Positions 14,684 through 23,200 of a stretch of 23,684 nucleotides of DNA are shown here, in pieces (the first letter of the stretch is position 1; each line of letters starts with the position of its first letter). The DNA is from SIG440 sp045532055 (lineage in GTDB: Bacteria; Bacillota; Clostridia; Monoglobales; Monoglobaceae). The stretch is taken from assembly GCA_045532055.1 (NCBI GenBank), contig JAZSFF010000023.1:1-23684 (forward strand), given 5' to 3'. Below the pieces are notes generated by a model that did no database searches, was not told the origin of the DNA, and worked only from the letters and a program-made list of their open reading frames with translations. Position numbers and translations under genes: made by a program.

Positions 14684-16067
14684 TATGTCGTTGATTAAGA
14701 ACAAGATGCCGGTACAAAATCCGGAGGTAAGAAATAAGAACTTTAACGAGGTTGCCCTAGGCTATTCTGCAGAACAAGCAGTTGACGAGGCAAAAAGGTG
14801 TCTTGGTTGCAAGAACGCACCGTGTATGGACGGATGTCCTGTAAATATACATATTCCTCAGTTTATTGAAAAGGTGGCAGAGGGAGATTTTGAGGGTGCA
14901 TACCAGATAATTTATCAGTCAAGCTCTTTGCCTGCTGTTTGTGGACGAGTATGTCCTCAGGAAAGACAGTGTGAGGCAAGATGTGTAAGAGGGAAAAAAG
15001 GCGAACCAGTGGCAATTGGCAGACTTGAACGGTTTGTGGCAGATTGGTATATGAACAATTCAGCAGATGCTAAAGTTAATCTGCCTGAGAAAAATGGAAA
15101 AAGAGTGGCAGTTGTGGGTTCGGGACCATCGGGACTTACCTGTGCCGGTGACTTGGCAAAGATGGGGTATTCTGTAACTATTTTTGAGGCATTGCACGTT
15201 GCGGGCGGAGTTTTGGTTTATGGAATACCTGAATTCAGACTTCCAAAGGCTATTGTAAAACGTGAGATAGACAATCTCAAAGCATTGGGTGTTGAGGTTT
15301 GCACAAATGCGGTAATTGGCAAGGCAATGACAGTGGACGAATTGCTTGAAGACGGCTTTGAGGCAGTGTTCATCGGTTCTGGTGCGGGGTTGCCAAGGTT
15401 TATGAACATACCCGGAGAAAATCTCAATGGCGTGTACTCAGCCAACGAATTTCTGACACGTACCAATCTGATGAAAGCATATGAAGATAATTCCTCAACA
15501 CCTATACTAAAGGCGAATAAGGTCGCCGTAGTAGGAGGTGGAAACGTAGCCATGGATGCGGCACGCTGTGCAAAGCGTCTGGGTGCCGAAGAGGTATATA
15601 TTGTGTATCGCCGTTCCATGGAAGAGATGCCGGCGCGTCTTGAAGAGGTGGAACATGCACAGGAAGAAGGAATTATATTCCATACTCTTAATAACCCCGT
15701 TGAAATCTTAGGAACGGAAGATAATTTCGTAAAAGGAATGAAGTGTGTAAAGATGGAACTTGGAGAACCAGATGAATCAGGAAGAAGAAAACCGGTTGAA
15801 ATCAAAGATTCTGAATATGTTTTGGATGTTGATGCGGTTATTATGTCTATCGGAACATCTCCAAATCCACTTATAAGAAATACAACAAAGGGTCTTGAGA
15901 CAGACAAACGTGGCTGTATAATAACAAAAGATGAAAGCGGATTGACCACAAAGACTGGTGTTTATGCAGGCGGTGATGCGGTGACCGGAGCGGCAACGGT
16001 AATTCTTGCCATGGGTGCAGGAAAATCCGCAGCAAAGGCTATAGACGAATACATAACAAATAAATAA
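14676..16067 (+). CDS. nfnB: NADH-dependent reduced ferredoxin:NADP oxidoreductase, large subunit NfnB (glutamate synthase small-chain-like)
   Basis: Large subunit of NfnAB, carrying the bifurcating FAD and two [4Fe-4S] clusters. The 463 residues begin with a cluster domain: Cys42, 45, 50 and 54 (CLGCKNAPCMDGC), then Cys89, 93, 99 and 103. An FAD-binding Rossmann motif VAVVGSGPSGL is at 144-154, and a second nucleotide-binding motif VAVVGGGNVAMDAARCAKR lies in the middle. The C-terminal GVYAGGDAVTGAATVILAMG closes the FAD site. The same architecture occurs in the GltD small subunit, but the adjacent nfnA and the absence of gltB identify Nfn. GAGGTG, inside nfnA, lies 7 bases before the ATG; a later ATG at codon 4 is also possible. 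A strong terminator follows. Confidence 0.94.
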   Translation: MPNMSLIKNKMPVQNPEVRNKNFNEVALGYSAEQAVDEAKRCLGCKNAPCMDGCPVNIHIPQFIEKVAEGDFEGAYQIIYQSSSLPAVCGRVCPQERQCEARCVRGKKGEPVAIGRLERFVADWYMNNSADAKVNLPEKNGKRVAVVGSGPSGLTCAGDLAKMGYSVTIFEALHVAGGVLVYGIPEFRLPKAIVKREIDNLKALGVEVCTNAVIGKAMTVDELLEDGFEAVFIGSGAGLPRFMNIPGENLNGVYSANEFLTRTNLMKAYEDNSSTPILKANKVAVVGGGNVAMDAARCAKRLGAEEVYIVYRRSMEEMPARLEEVEHAQEEGIIFHTLNNPVEILGTEDNFVKGMKCVKMELGEPDESGRRKPVEIKDSEYVLDVDAVIMSIGTSPNPLIRNTTKGLETDKRGCIITKDESGLTTKTGVYAGGDAVTGAATVILAMGAGKSAAKAIDEYITNK

Positions 16068-16075
16068 CAAATATT

Positions 16076-16110
16076 AAGGCTCTTTGCACTGGTCCTGCAA
16101 AGAGCCTTTT
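16076..16110. terminator. Bidirectional terminator after nfnB
   Basis: A perfect 13-bp stem, AAGGCTCTTTGCA (16076-16088) with TGCAAAGAGCCTT (16096-16108), around a 7-base loop, followed by TTAAA on the plus strand and TTAATATTTG on the minus strand. It lies between the convergent nfnB and aldose-epimerase-like genes, 6 bases beyond the latter's stop. Confidence 0.85.
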
Positions 16111-16114
16111 AAAT

Positions 16115-16969
16115 TCAGCAAAATGTGATGACGCGGTGTACTTCAAAAATTCCTTCTTTTTCAAGACTATGGATGCCAAGTTTGGTTGAAATATCGTTAT
16201 GGGTTTCACCAAAGTCTGCCATGCCGCACCAGGGTTCAATACATACAAATTCAGAACCCGGCTCTGTCCATATAAGGAGGTTTTCGCAACCCTCGAAAGA
16301 AACTTTGGTTTCTTCGCCTGTTTTAGTGCTTTTTAGTGTGACAAAACTGCTGTCGACATCAGAGTAAACAACAGTTACCGAATCATCAAAAAGTCGGTCG
16401 GTAAGGGCAAGAACACTGTGCCCGTCGCAAGTGGAAAGATTTTCCTCTGGCACAAGACCGGTTTCGTAAATAATCGGTTTTTTGCTCTCGTTTTTTTCAA
16501 AATGTATCTCATAGTTGCCAAGACCACCGGGACAAAGATATCCATCGTGGGAGCCGATGGAGAAAAACATTTTGCCTGTTGATTTGTTTATGACTTCATA
16601 TCCAATGTCGATGGAGTTGTCTAGCAGGGTATATGTAATATAAAGTTCAAAATCATAGGGATAGGATAATTTTGTTTCCGAATTGGAATTAAGAACAAAA
16701 ATGACAGACGTTTCTGTCTTTTCTTTGATATCAAATTCCGAGAATCTTGCAAAACCGTGGGATTTCATTGGATAGTCTTTGCCGGCAACTGTGATTTTGC
16801 CCTCTGCAGGCGAACCGCAAATGGGAAACAAAACAGGGGCCTGTCCTTGCCAGAAATTATCCGGTTGATGCAAATGTTCTTTTCCATCTGATGTTTGTAT
16901 GCTTTTCATTTCAGCGCCCATAGTGCTGATTTTTACTGTAAGAAATGAATTTTTAAGTTCCGTAATCAT
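16115..16969 (-). CDS. Aldose 1-epimerase family protein (LacX-like)
   Basis: A 284-residue beta-sandwich mutarotase-like protein of the LacX/aldose 1-epimerase superfamily, which interconverts sugar anomers. MKSHGFARFSEF (68-79) corresponds to the family HGxAR segment with the sugar-binding Arg. FFSIGSHDGYLCP (about 135-147) holds the catalytic His; most LacX proteins have His-Pro here and this one has His-Asp. IWTEPGSEFVCIEPWCG near the C-terminus contains the conserved Glu of the EPW motif. No signal peptide is seen. AAGGAG lies 8 bases upstream of the ATG, and a textbook promoter is present. It appears to be a single-gene unit with no sugar-metabolism neighbours, so the sugar is unknown. 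Confidence 0.88.
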   Translation of the reverse strand: MITELKNSFLTVKISTMGAEMKSIQTSDGKEHLHQPDNFWQGQAPVLFPICGSPAEGKITVAGKDYPMKSHGFARFSEFDIKEKTETSVIFVLNSNSETKLSYPYDFELYITYTLLDNSIDIGYEVINKSTGKMFFSIGSHDGYLCPGGLGNYEIHFEKNESKKPIIYETGLVPEENLSTCDGHSVLALTDRLFDDSVTVVYSDVDSSFVTLKSTKTGEETKVSFEGCENLLIWTEPGSEFVCIEPWCGMADFGETHNDISTKLGIHSLEKEGIFEVHRVITFC

Positions 16970-16998
16970 ATTAAAATCTCCTTGGAAGTGATAAGACT

Positions 16999-17027
16999 AT
17001 TATATAAATATATTCAATTTTTGTCAA
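16999..17027 (-). promoter_or_regulatory. Consensus sigma-A promoter of the aldose-epimerase-like gene
   Basis: On the minus strand TTGACA (complement of 17022-17027) and TATAAT (complement of 16999-17004) match the consensus perfectly and are separated by exactly 17 AT-rich bases. The -35 box directly abuts the U-tract of the preceding symporter terminator, so the two units are packed without spare sequence. Confidence 0.85.
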
Positions 17028-17061
17028 CAAAAAAAGCACTATGGGAACTCCATAGTGCTTT
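17028..17061 (-). terminator. Terminator of the symporter gene
   Basis: On the minus strand AAAGCACTATGG pairs perfectly with CCATAGTGCTTT (12 bp; complement of 17033-17061) around a 5-base loop, followed by an uninterrupted T-run (complement of 17029-17035). It begins 8 bases after the symporter stop codon. Confidence 0.9.
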
Positions 17062-17069
17062 GAAAACTA

Positions 17070-18590
17070 TTAATTTTCTTGTTCTATCTGAATTTCAGGG
17101 AATACAGAGAGCATAGGTTTTATGTCCTTTTTACGTATTGTTCGGTCTATGTAGTTTTTAGTAATTTTGCAAACAAGCCCTGAGAGAGCAATAACACCAA
17201 TAAGGTTGGGGATCATCATAAGTCCGTTGAATGTGTCAGATATATCCCATGCAAGTGAAGATGTCATAAGTGCACCGCACATAATCATAACAAGGTGAAT
17301 AACCTTGTAAATTTTTGTTGTCTTTGTGCCAAAAAGATATTCCCAGGCCTTTGTTCCGTAGTGGTCCCAACCAAGGACAGTAGTGAAAGCAAAAAGAAGA
17401 ATAGCAATAGCGATAAATTTACTGCCTATATTACCAAAGCTGAAAACAGAGTTGAAAGCCTCGGCAACCATTGTAGCGTCGTTTGTATGTGTGCCGATGG
17501 GGGCTGTGATATCGAATACGCCTGATGTAAGAACAACAAGTGCGGTCATTGTACAAACAACCATTGTGTCAGCAAATACCTCAAAAATACCCCACATTCC
17601 CTGCTTAACAGGTTCTTTTACATTTGAGTTTGAGTGAACCATTACAGAAGAACCAAGACCAGCCTCGTTTGAGAAAACGCCACGCTTAAAGCCCTGAACC
17701 ATAACTGTCTTAATTATAGAACCAGTAACACCGCCGGCAACAGCAATAGGACTGAATGCCTGAGTAAAGATTGCCTTGAATGCAGTGCCAATCTGTGCGT
17801 AGTTAACACCGATAATAACAATGCTACCAGCTACAAAGAGAATAACCATAAAGGGAACGATTTTCTCAGCGAATGCAGCAATTCTCTTGAGCCCGCCCAA
17901 AACGATAAGAGCTGCAATGATTACCAGAACAATGCCAATAACAACAGAATATGCAGTTACACCATCGTAGAGAGGTATATTAACAAGGGATTTTACCGGG
18001 AAAGCAGATTCAATGTTTACAACGATCTTATTAATCTGACCCATAGCACCAATACCGAATGATGCAAGAAGTGTAAAGATTGAGAATAAAATTGCAAGAA
18101 TTTTACCAATAGTTTTGCAACCCTTGAATGAGCCAAGACCGTCACGGAGATAATACATTGCACCGCCTGACCATTCGCCGTCAATATTCTTGCGGCGATA
18201 ATAGATGCCCAAAACGTTTTCGGAATAGTTGGTCATCATTCCGAAAAATGCAGCAACCCACATCCAGAAAACAGCACCGGCACCGCCAATACAAATTGCA
18301 GCAGCAACACCGGCAATGTTGCCAACACCGATTGTAGCAGCAAGCGCAGTACAGAGAGCCTGGAAAGGTGATATTGATGCTTTGTCATTGCTGTGTCCGA
18401 TTACGTCCTTATGGAAAAGACTGCCAATGGTATTTTTCCACCAGAGACCAATGTGTGAAACCTGAAAGAACTTGGTAAGAGCTGTTGTCAATATACCGGT
18501 AAAGAGCAACAGTGCAAGACCAAGAGTTGTCCATACAAATGTGTTAATAACATCATTGTATGCAGCAAGTTGAGTGAAAAATTGATTCAT
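17070..18590 (-). CDS. Alanine/glycine:cation symporter (AGCS family), glycine-riboswitch controlled
   Basis: A 506-residue integral membrane transporter of the AGCS family that imports alanine or glycine with sodium (or protons). About ten or eleven hydrophobic helices are visible, starting with TFVWTTLGLALLLFTGIL (17-34). The family signature GGAGAVFWMWVAAFFGM (about 101-117) is followed by TNYSENVLGIYYR; FSNEAGLGSSVMVHSN is the conserved Na+/substrate-site region. The C-terminus is short, charged and cytoplasmic. The ribosome binding site GGAGGG lies 10 bases before the ATG. The leader contains a glycine aptamer and a terminator, so glycine is the likely main substrate or signal. The gene is a single transcription unit, ending at its own terminator. 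Confidence 0.95.
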   Translation of the reverse strand: MNQFFTQLAAYNDVINTFVWTTLGLALLLFTGILTTALTKFFQVSHIGLWWKNTIGSLFHKDVIGHSNDKASISPFQALCTALAATIGVGNIAGVAAAICIGGAGAVFWMWVAAFFGMMTNYSENVLGIYYRRKNIDGEWSGGAMYYLRDGLGSFKGCKTIGKILAILFSIFTLLASFGIGAMGQINKIVVNIESAFPVKSLVNIPLYDGVTAYSVVIGIVLVIIAALIVLGGLKRIAAFAEKIVPFMVILFVAGSIVIIGVNYAQIGTAFKAIFTQAFSPIAVAGGVTGSIIKTVMVQGFKRGVFSNEAGLGSSVMVHSNSNVKEPVKQGMWGIFEVFADTMVVCTMTALVVLTSGVFDITAPIGTHTNDATMVAEAFNSVFSFGNIGSKFIAIAILLFAFTTVLGWDHYGTKAWEYLFGTKTTKIYKVIHLVMIMCGALMTSSLAWDISDTFNGLMMIPNLIGVIALSGLVCKITKNYIDRTIRKKDIKPMLSVFPEIQIEQEN

Positions 18591-18608
18591 GGTTCTAAAA
18601 CCCTCCTA

Positions 18609-18642
18609 TAAAATAAAAATAGCCACCAAATATTTGGCAGCT
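18609..18642 (-). terminator. Expression-platform terminator of the glycine riboswitch
   Basis: On the minus strand AGCTGCCAA pairs with TTGGTGGCT (complement of 18621-18642; 9 pairs including two G-U, loop of 4), followed by TATTTTTATTTTA. It lies between the aptamer and the symporter ribosome binding site, the expected place for a transcription-attenuating hairpin. Confidence 0.7.
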
Positions 18643-18671
18643 CCGGATTGACATACAGACTGTATTTAAAG

Positions 18672-18780
18672 ATTTGTCTGCTCCGTCCTTTTGCCTGAGA
18701 GATTCAGTCGATAAAAACCGACCTTGCACCTTCGGCACTCAAAAATGAGATTCTCCGGAGTCCCCTCTGCCCCCGGTCTG
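18672..18780 (-). ncRNA. Glycine riboswitch, single aptamer
   Basis: The minus-strand leader contains the conserved core of the glycine aptamer in order: GCAGAGGGGACTCCGGAGA, then GTGCCGAAGGTGCAAGGTC, then AATCTCTCAGGCAAAAGGAC followed by GGAGC. These match the conserved family blocks (GGAGA, GCCGAAGGxGCAA, CUCAGGCAAAAGGAC). Only one full aptamer is present. The start site predicted from the promoter leaves about 30 bases before it, too few for a second aptamer. A stem CAGAC/GTCTG just downstream and the terminator hairpin form the likely expression platform. Transporter genes under this class are usually expected to be turned down by glycine, but the direction here is inference. Confidence 0.92.
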
Positions 18781-18814
18781 AGAAATTCCGAAAGCTTCAA
18801 TGGGTTACAAATAT

Positions 18815-18842
18815 ATTATACACACCTTTTTTAAGATGTCAA
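18815..18842 (-). promoter_or_regulatory. Sigma-A promoter of the riboswitch-symporter transcript
   Basis: On the minus strand TTGACA (complement of 18837-18842) and TATAAT (complement of 18815-18820) are both perfect matches, spaced 16 bases. Transcription would start near 18808 and include the whole aptamer. Confidence 0.82.
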
Positions 18843-18885
18843 GAGTTTTTGCAGAAAAATAGAGTATTTTGGTGGAAATTGTTTA

Positions 18886-18912
18886 GAATAACAAATTTTG
18901 GTTTCATAAATA
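18886..18912 (+). promoter_or_regulatory. Possible sporulation-sigma promoter of the LysM-GH18 gene
   Basis: No good -35 box for sigma-A lies 17 bases before TATAAT (18911-18916). Instead GAATA (18886-18890) and CATAAATA (18905-18912) resemble the -35 and -10 elements of the SigE/SigG group, with a plausible spacer. This would fit a spore-lytic gene, but the match is loose and the region is AT-rich. Confidence 0.3.
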
Positions 18913-18936
18913 TAATAATAGAATGGAGGTGGAATT

Positions 18937-20214
18937 ATGAATATACATATTGTAAAAAACGGTGAAACGGCAGAAAGTATTGCAAAAATGTATGGAGTTC
19001 CTACATTTACAGTAGTAACACTTAATAATCTGGAAAATTTGTCAAGCTTGGTGGAGGGGCAGGCACTTTTGATTTTAGAGCCTACAAGATACCATACCGT
19101 ACGCGAAAACGAAACAGTGTATTCCATTGCTCAAAATTATGGAATTGCTGTCAATACATTATATCGAAACAACCCTATTTTAGGTGGCAGAACAGACATA
19201 TATCCCGGACAGACACTTGTTATTTCATTTGAACGGTCTGTTCAAGGTGAGATTGATGTCAACGGCTATGCCTATCCTTATATTGATATCTCCTTGCTTG
19301 AGAGGACGTTGCCTTATATAAATTATATGACACCTTTTACCTATGGCATAACAAATAGCGGCGATTTAATACAACTAAATGACGAAGAACTCATACGATT
19401 GGCATTTGATTATGGGGTTTCACCCCTTATGCATCTTTCAACATTAACAGAGAGTGGTGGATTCAGCAATGACCTTGCCAGTATGGTGCTAAATAGTACA
19501 GAAATCCAGGATAAATTGATTGAACAGATCGTGGAAAATATGCAGAATAAAGGATACAGAGGTCTTGATATTGACTTTGAGTTTGTATATCCTCAGGATG
19601 CGGTGTTATACGGTGACTTCATAGGGAAATTACGAAATCGGCTCAACCCATTGGGATATGAAGTGATAGCTGCTCTTGCACCAAAAACTTCAGATAATCA
19701 GAGAGGTCTTTTATATGAGGGACATAATTACAGAGCAGTAGGAGATAACGCAGATGCAGTGCTTTTGATGACATACGAGTGGGGCTATACTTATGGTCCA
19801 CCGCTTGCTGTAGCGCCAATCCGTAATGTGCGTCAGGTTGTGGATTATGCGCTGGGGATTATCCCGCCCGAGAAAATATTTCTGGGGATTCCCAACTATG
19901 GATATGACTGGACCTTGCCCTATGTTAAGGGAGAGTCAAGAGCAGATTCAATTTCCAATGTGGAGGCCATTGAAATTGCTGCGGCAAACGGTGCGACGAT
20001 ACAATACGACGAAGTATCACAATCGCCATGGTTCAGGTATACAGCAACCGATGGTCGTGAACACGAGGTGTGGTTTGAGGATGTGAGGAGCATACAGCAA
20101 AAATTTAATCTTATAAATGAAAAAAATCTGCGAGGTGCAGGTTATTGGAATCTGATGCGACCCTTCCAACAAAATTGGTCACTTCTTAACTTTATGTTTA
20201 ATGTTCAACAATAA
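18937..20214 (+). CDS. LysM-GH18 spore cortex-lytic type glycosidase (SleL/YaaH-like)
   Basis: A 425-residue protein with two N-terminal LysM repeats (about 2-48 and 51-97; YHTVRENETVYSIAQNYGI is the clearest) that bind peptidoglycan. A glycoside hydrolase family 18 domain follows (about 105-425). Its active-site strand GLDIDFEFV has Asp211, Asp213 and catalytic Glu215, and MTYEWGYTYGPP and GIPNYGYDW are further barrel-strand motifs. This is the layout of SleL/YaaH, which cleaves muramic-lactam cortex peptidoglycan during germination. There is no signal peptide, as for these spore proteins, which are made in the mother cell. GGAGGTGG lies just upstream of the ATG. It is divergent from the glycine riboswitch and a single-gene unit. 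Other N-acetylglucosaminidase roles are possible. Confidence 0.9.
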   Translation: MNIHIVKNGETAESIAKMYGVPTFTVVTLNNLENLSSLVEGQALLILEPTRYHTVRENETVYSIAQNYGIAVNTLYRNNPILGGRTDIYPGQTLVISFERSVQGEIDVNGYAYPYIDISLLERTLPYINYMTPFTYGITNSGDLIQLNDEELIRLAFDYGVSPLMHLSTLTESGGFSNDLASMVLNSTEIQDKLIEQIVENMQNKGYRGLDIDFEFVYPQDAVLYGDFIGKLRNRLNPLGYEVIAALAPKTSDNQRGLLYEGHNYRAVGDNADAVLLMTYEWGYTYGPPLAVAPIRNVRQVVDYALGIIPPEKIFLGIPNYGYDWTLPYVKGESRADSISNVEAIEIAAANGATIQYDEVSQSPWFRYTATDGREHEVWFEDVRSIQQKFNLINEKNLRGAGYWNLMRPFQQNWSLLNFMFNVQQ

Positions 20215-20215
20215 A

Positions 20216-20252
20216 AAACAGGGTGGAAATTTTCCACCCTGTTTAAGTTTTT
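20216..20252. terminator. Bidirectional terminator between the LysM-GH18 and PFOR genes
   Basis: A perfect 13-bp stem, AAACAGGGTGGAA (20216-20228) with TTCCACCCTGTTT (20232-20244), around loop ATT. It is followed by AAGTTTTT on the plus strand and by TTTAT on the minus strand after the arm's own TTT. It serves two convergent genes. Confidence 0.88.
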
Positions 20253-20258
20253 AAGAAA

Positions 20259-23200
20259 TTAGCATTCTTCTGCAGCTTTCTTTTTGTAGATTTCGTATCT
20301 TTCCATAAGGTCTTTTTCAGCCTTATCAAAGAGCTGTACTGCAACTTCAGGGAATGCTTTCTTCAGCATGAGATAACGGTTCTCGCCCTCTAAGAATTCT
20401 TTAACTGTGCCTGTTGGCTCTTTTGAATCAAGAATGAAGGGGTTCTTGCCTTCTTCTTTGAGGAGAGGATTGTATCTCCAGAGGTGCCAGTAACCTGTCT
20501 GAACAGCTTTCTTTTCCTCTGCAATAGTGTTTGCCATACCAACCTTGATGCCGTGATTGATACAAGGAGCGTATGCAATGATAAGTGATGGACCAGGATA
20601 AGCCTCAGCCTCTTTGATAGCCTTGAGTGCCTGGTTCATATCAGCACCGAGAGCAATCTGAGCAACATAAACATATCCATAAGTTGTACCAATCATACCG
20701 AGGTCTTTCTTCTTTGTCTTCATACCTGAAGCTGCGAATTTAGCAACAGCAGCAGTAGGTGTAGCTTTAGATGCCTGACCGCCTGTATTTGAGTAAACTT
20801 CTGTATCAACAACGAAGATGTTGATGTCTTCACCTGATGCGATAACGTGGTCAAGACCGCCGTAACCGATATCATAAGCCCAACCGTCGCCACCGAATAC
20901 CCACTGTGAACGCTTCACGAGGAAGTCGGTACGGTCAGCGATTTCTTTGATTGCAGGATTTGTCATATCAGCATCCTTAATGAGAGCTGCGATTTCTTTT
21001 GCAGCTGCCTTTGATGCGTCAGCATTATCCTTGCCTTCAATCCAAGCCTTGAATGCAGCAGCCAATTCTGGCTTAACTTCATCCATAACTGAATTCATTC
21101 TTGAAACTAGAGTGTTTCTGATTTTCTTGTTAGCAAGAACCATGCCAAGACCAAATTCTGCATTGTCTTCAAACAATGAGTTAGCCCAAGCCGGACCCTT
21201 GCCTTCAGCGTTCTTGCAGTAAGGCATTGAAGGAGCAGAGCCACCCCAGATTGATGTACAACCTGTAGCATTTGCAACCATCATTCTGTCACCGAAGAGC
21301 TGAGTAATAAGTTTGATATAAGGTGTTTCACCACAACCTGCACAAGCACCTGAGAATTCAAGCATAGGTGTTGCGAACTGTGAGTTCTTTGTGCTCTTTG
21401 TGATGTCGATTTCGTCCTGTTTTGAAGAAACGGTCATAGCGAATTCCCAGTTAGGAGCTTCACATTCAACCTCTGCGATTGGTTTCATTGTAAGTGCCTT
21501 TTCCTTAGCAGGACAAACCTGAGCACAAACACCACAGCCAAGACAGTCGAGAGGTGAAACCTGAATTCTGTATTCCATACCTGCAAAGCCTGTAGCAGCC
21601 TTTGTTTCAAAGCTTTCGGGTTTCTTTGCAACTTCGTCAGCATTCAAAAGAACAGGACGGATAGCAGCATGAGGACAAACAAGTGAACACTGGTTACACT
21701 GGATACACTTGTTGATATCCCAAGCGGGAACGTTTACAGCAACACCACGTTTTTCATATCTTGAAGTACCTGTTTCAAAAGTACCGTCTTCAATACCTGC
21801 GAATGTGCTTACGGGGAGCTTGTTACCAGCCTGAGCGTTTACGGGCTGAACGATGTTCTTGATGAAGTCAGGAACGTTGTTTTCCTTAACATCTTTGTCA
21901 ACCGCATCTTTCCAAGCTGCAGGAACGTCAATCTTAACAAGAGCTTCAATAGCACCGTCAACTGCGTCGCAGTTCATCTTAACGATTTCGTCACCCTTTT
22001 TGCCGTATGTCTTCTTGATAGCAGCCTTGATAAGCTCAACAGCCTTGTCAAAGTCGATTACGTTAGCGAGTTTGAAGAAAGCACTCTGTGTAACCATGTT
22101 GATTCGATTTGGTCCAAGACCAACCTTAACAGCAACATCTACAGCGTTGATTGTGTAGAATTCGATTTCGTTTTCTGCAAGATATTTCTTAACATTTGCA
22201 GGGAGATGTTCTTCAAGTTCTTCAGGTGTCCATACGCAGTTAAGGAGGAATGTACCGCCCTTCTTCAGACCTTCAAGTACATCGTACTGGGTAAGGTACG
22301 CAGGCTTATGACAAGCAATATAGTCAGCTTCGTCAAGGAGATATGTTGACTTGATGGGCTTTTTACCGAATCTCAAGTGAGACATTGTAACGCCGCCTGA
22401 CTTCTTTGAGTCATAGCCAAAATATGCCTGAGCATAGAGGTCTGTGTTGTCACCGATAATCTTGATAGCGTCTTTGTTAGCACCAACAGTACCGTCGGAA
22501 CCAAAGCCCCAGAACTTACAACGTGTTGTGCCCTCAGGAGCTGCATTGATTTTCTCAGGAAGCTCAAGTGAGAGGTTTGTAACGTCGTCCACAATACCAA
22601 TTGTGAAGTTGTTCTTAGGTTCTGCAGCATCAAGGTTGTTGTAAACTGCCATAATCTGTGTAGGTGTTGTGTCTTTTGAACCAAGACCATAACGACCGCC
22701 AACGATTTTGGGAGCGTTTTCCTTGCCGTAGTAAAGGTTGCAAACGTCAAGATAAAGTGGTTCGCCGATTGAACCAGGTTCCTTTGTTCTGTCAAGAACT
22801 GCAATCTTTTCAACAGTTGAAGGAATTACGTCAAAGAAGTATTTAGCAGAGAAAGGTCTGTAAAGGTGAACCTTAACAACACCAACTTTGCCACCACGTG
22901 CATTGATGTAATCAACTGTTTCTTCAATAGCTTCACATGCTGAGCCCATAGCTACGATAACCTTTGTTGCATCAGGTGCACCGTAGTAGTTGAAAGGTTT
23001 GTATTCTCTGCCTGTAATTTTTGTGATTTCCTTCATATAGTCTGCAACAATATCAGGAATAGCGTCATAATATTTGTTTGCAGCTTCTCTGCCCTGGAAG
23101 TAGATATCAGCATTCTGAGCTGTACCACGGAGAACAGGGTGTTCTGGGTTCAAAGCATTGTCTTTGAATGCTTTGAGTGCATCCCAGTCAAGAAGTCCCT

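Noticed and set aside
15218..15949. 243-codon minus-strand open frame opposite nfnB
   Set aside because: It is fully antisense to a gene with intact FAD and nucleotide-binding motifs; Ser/Pro/Thr-rich composition is typical of a shadow frame.
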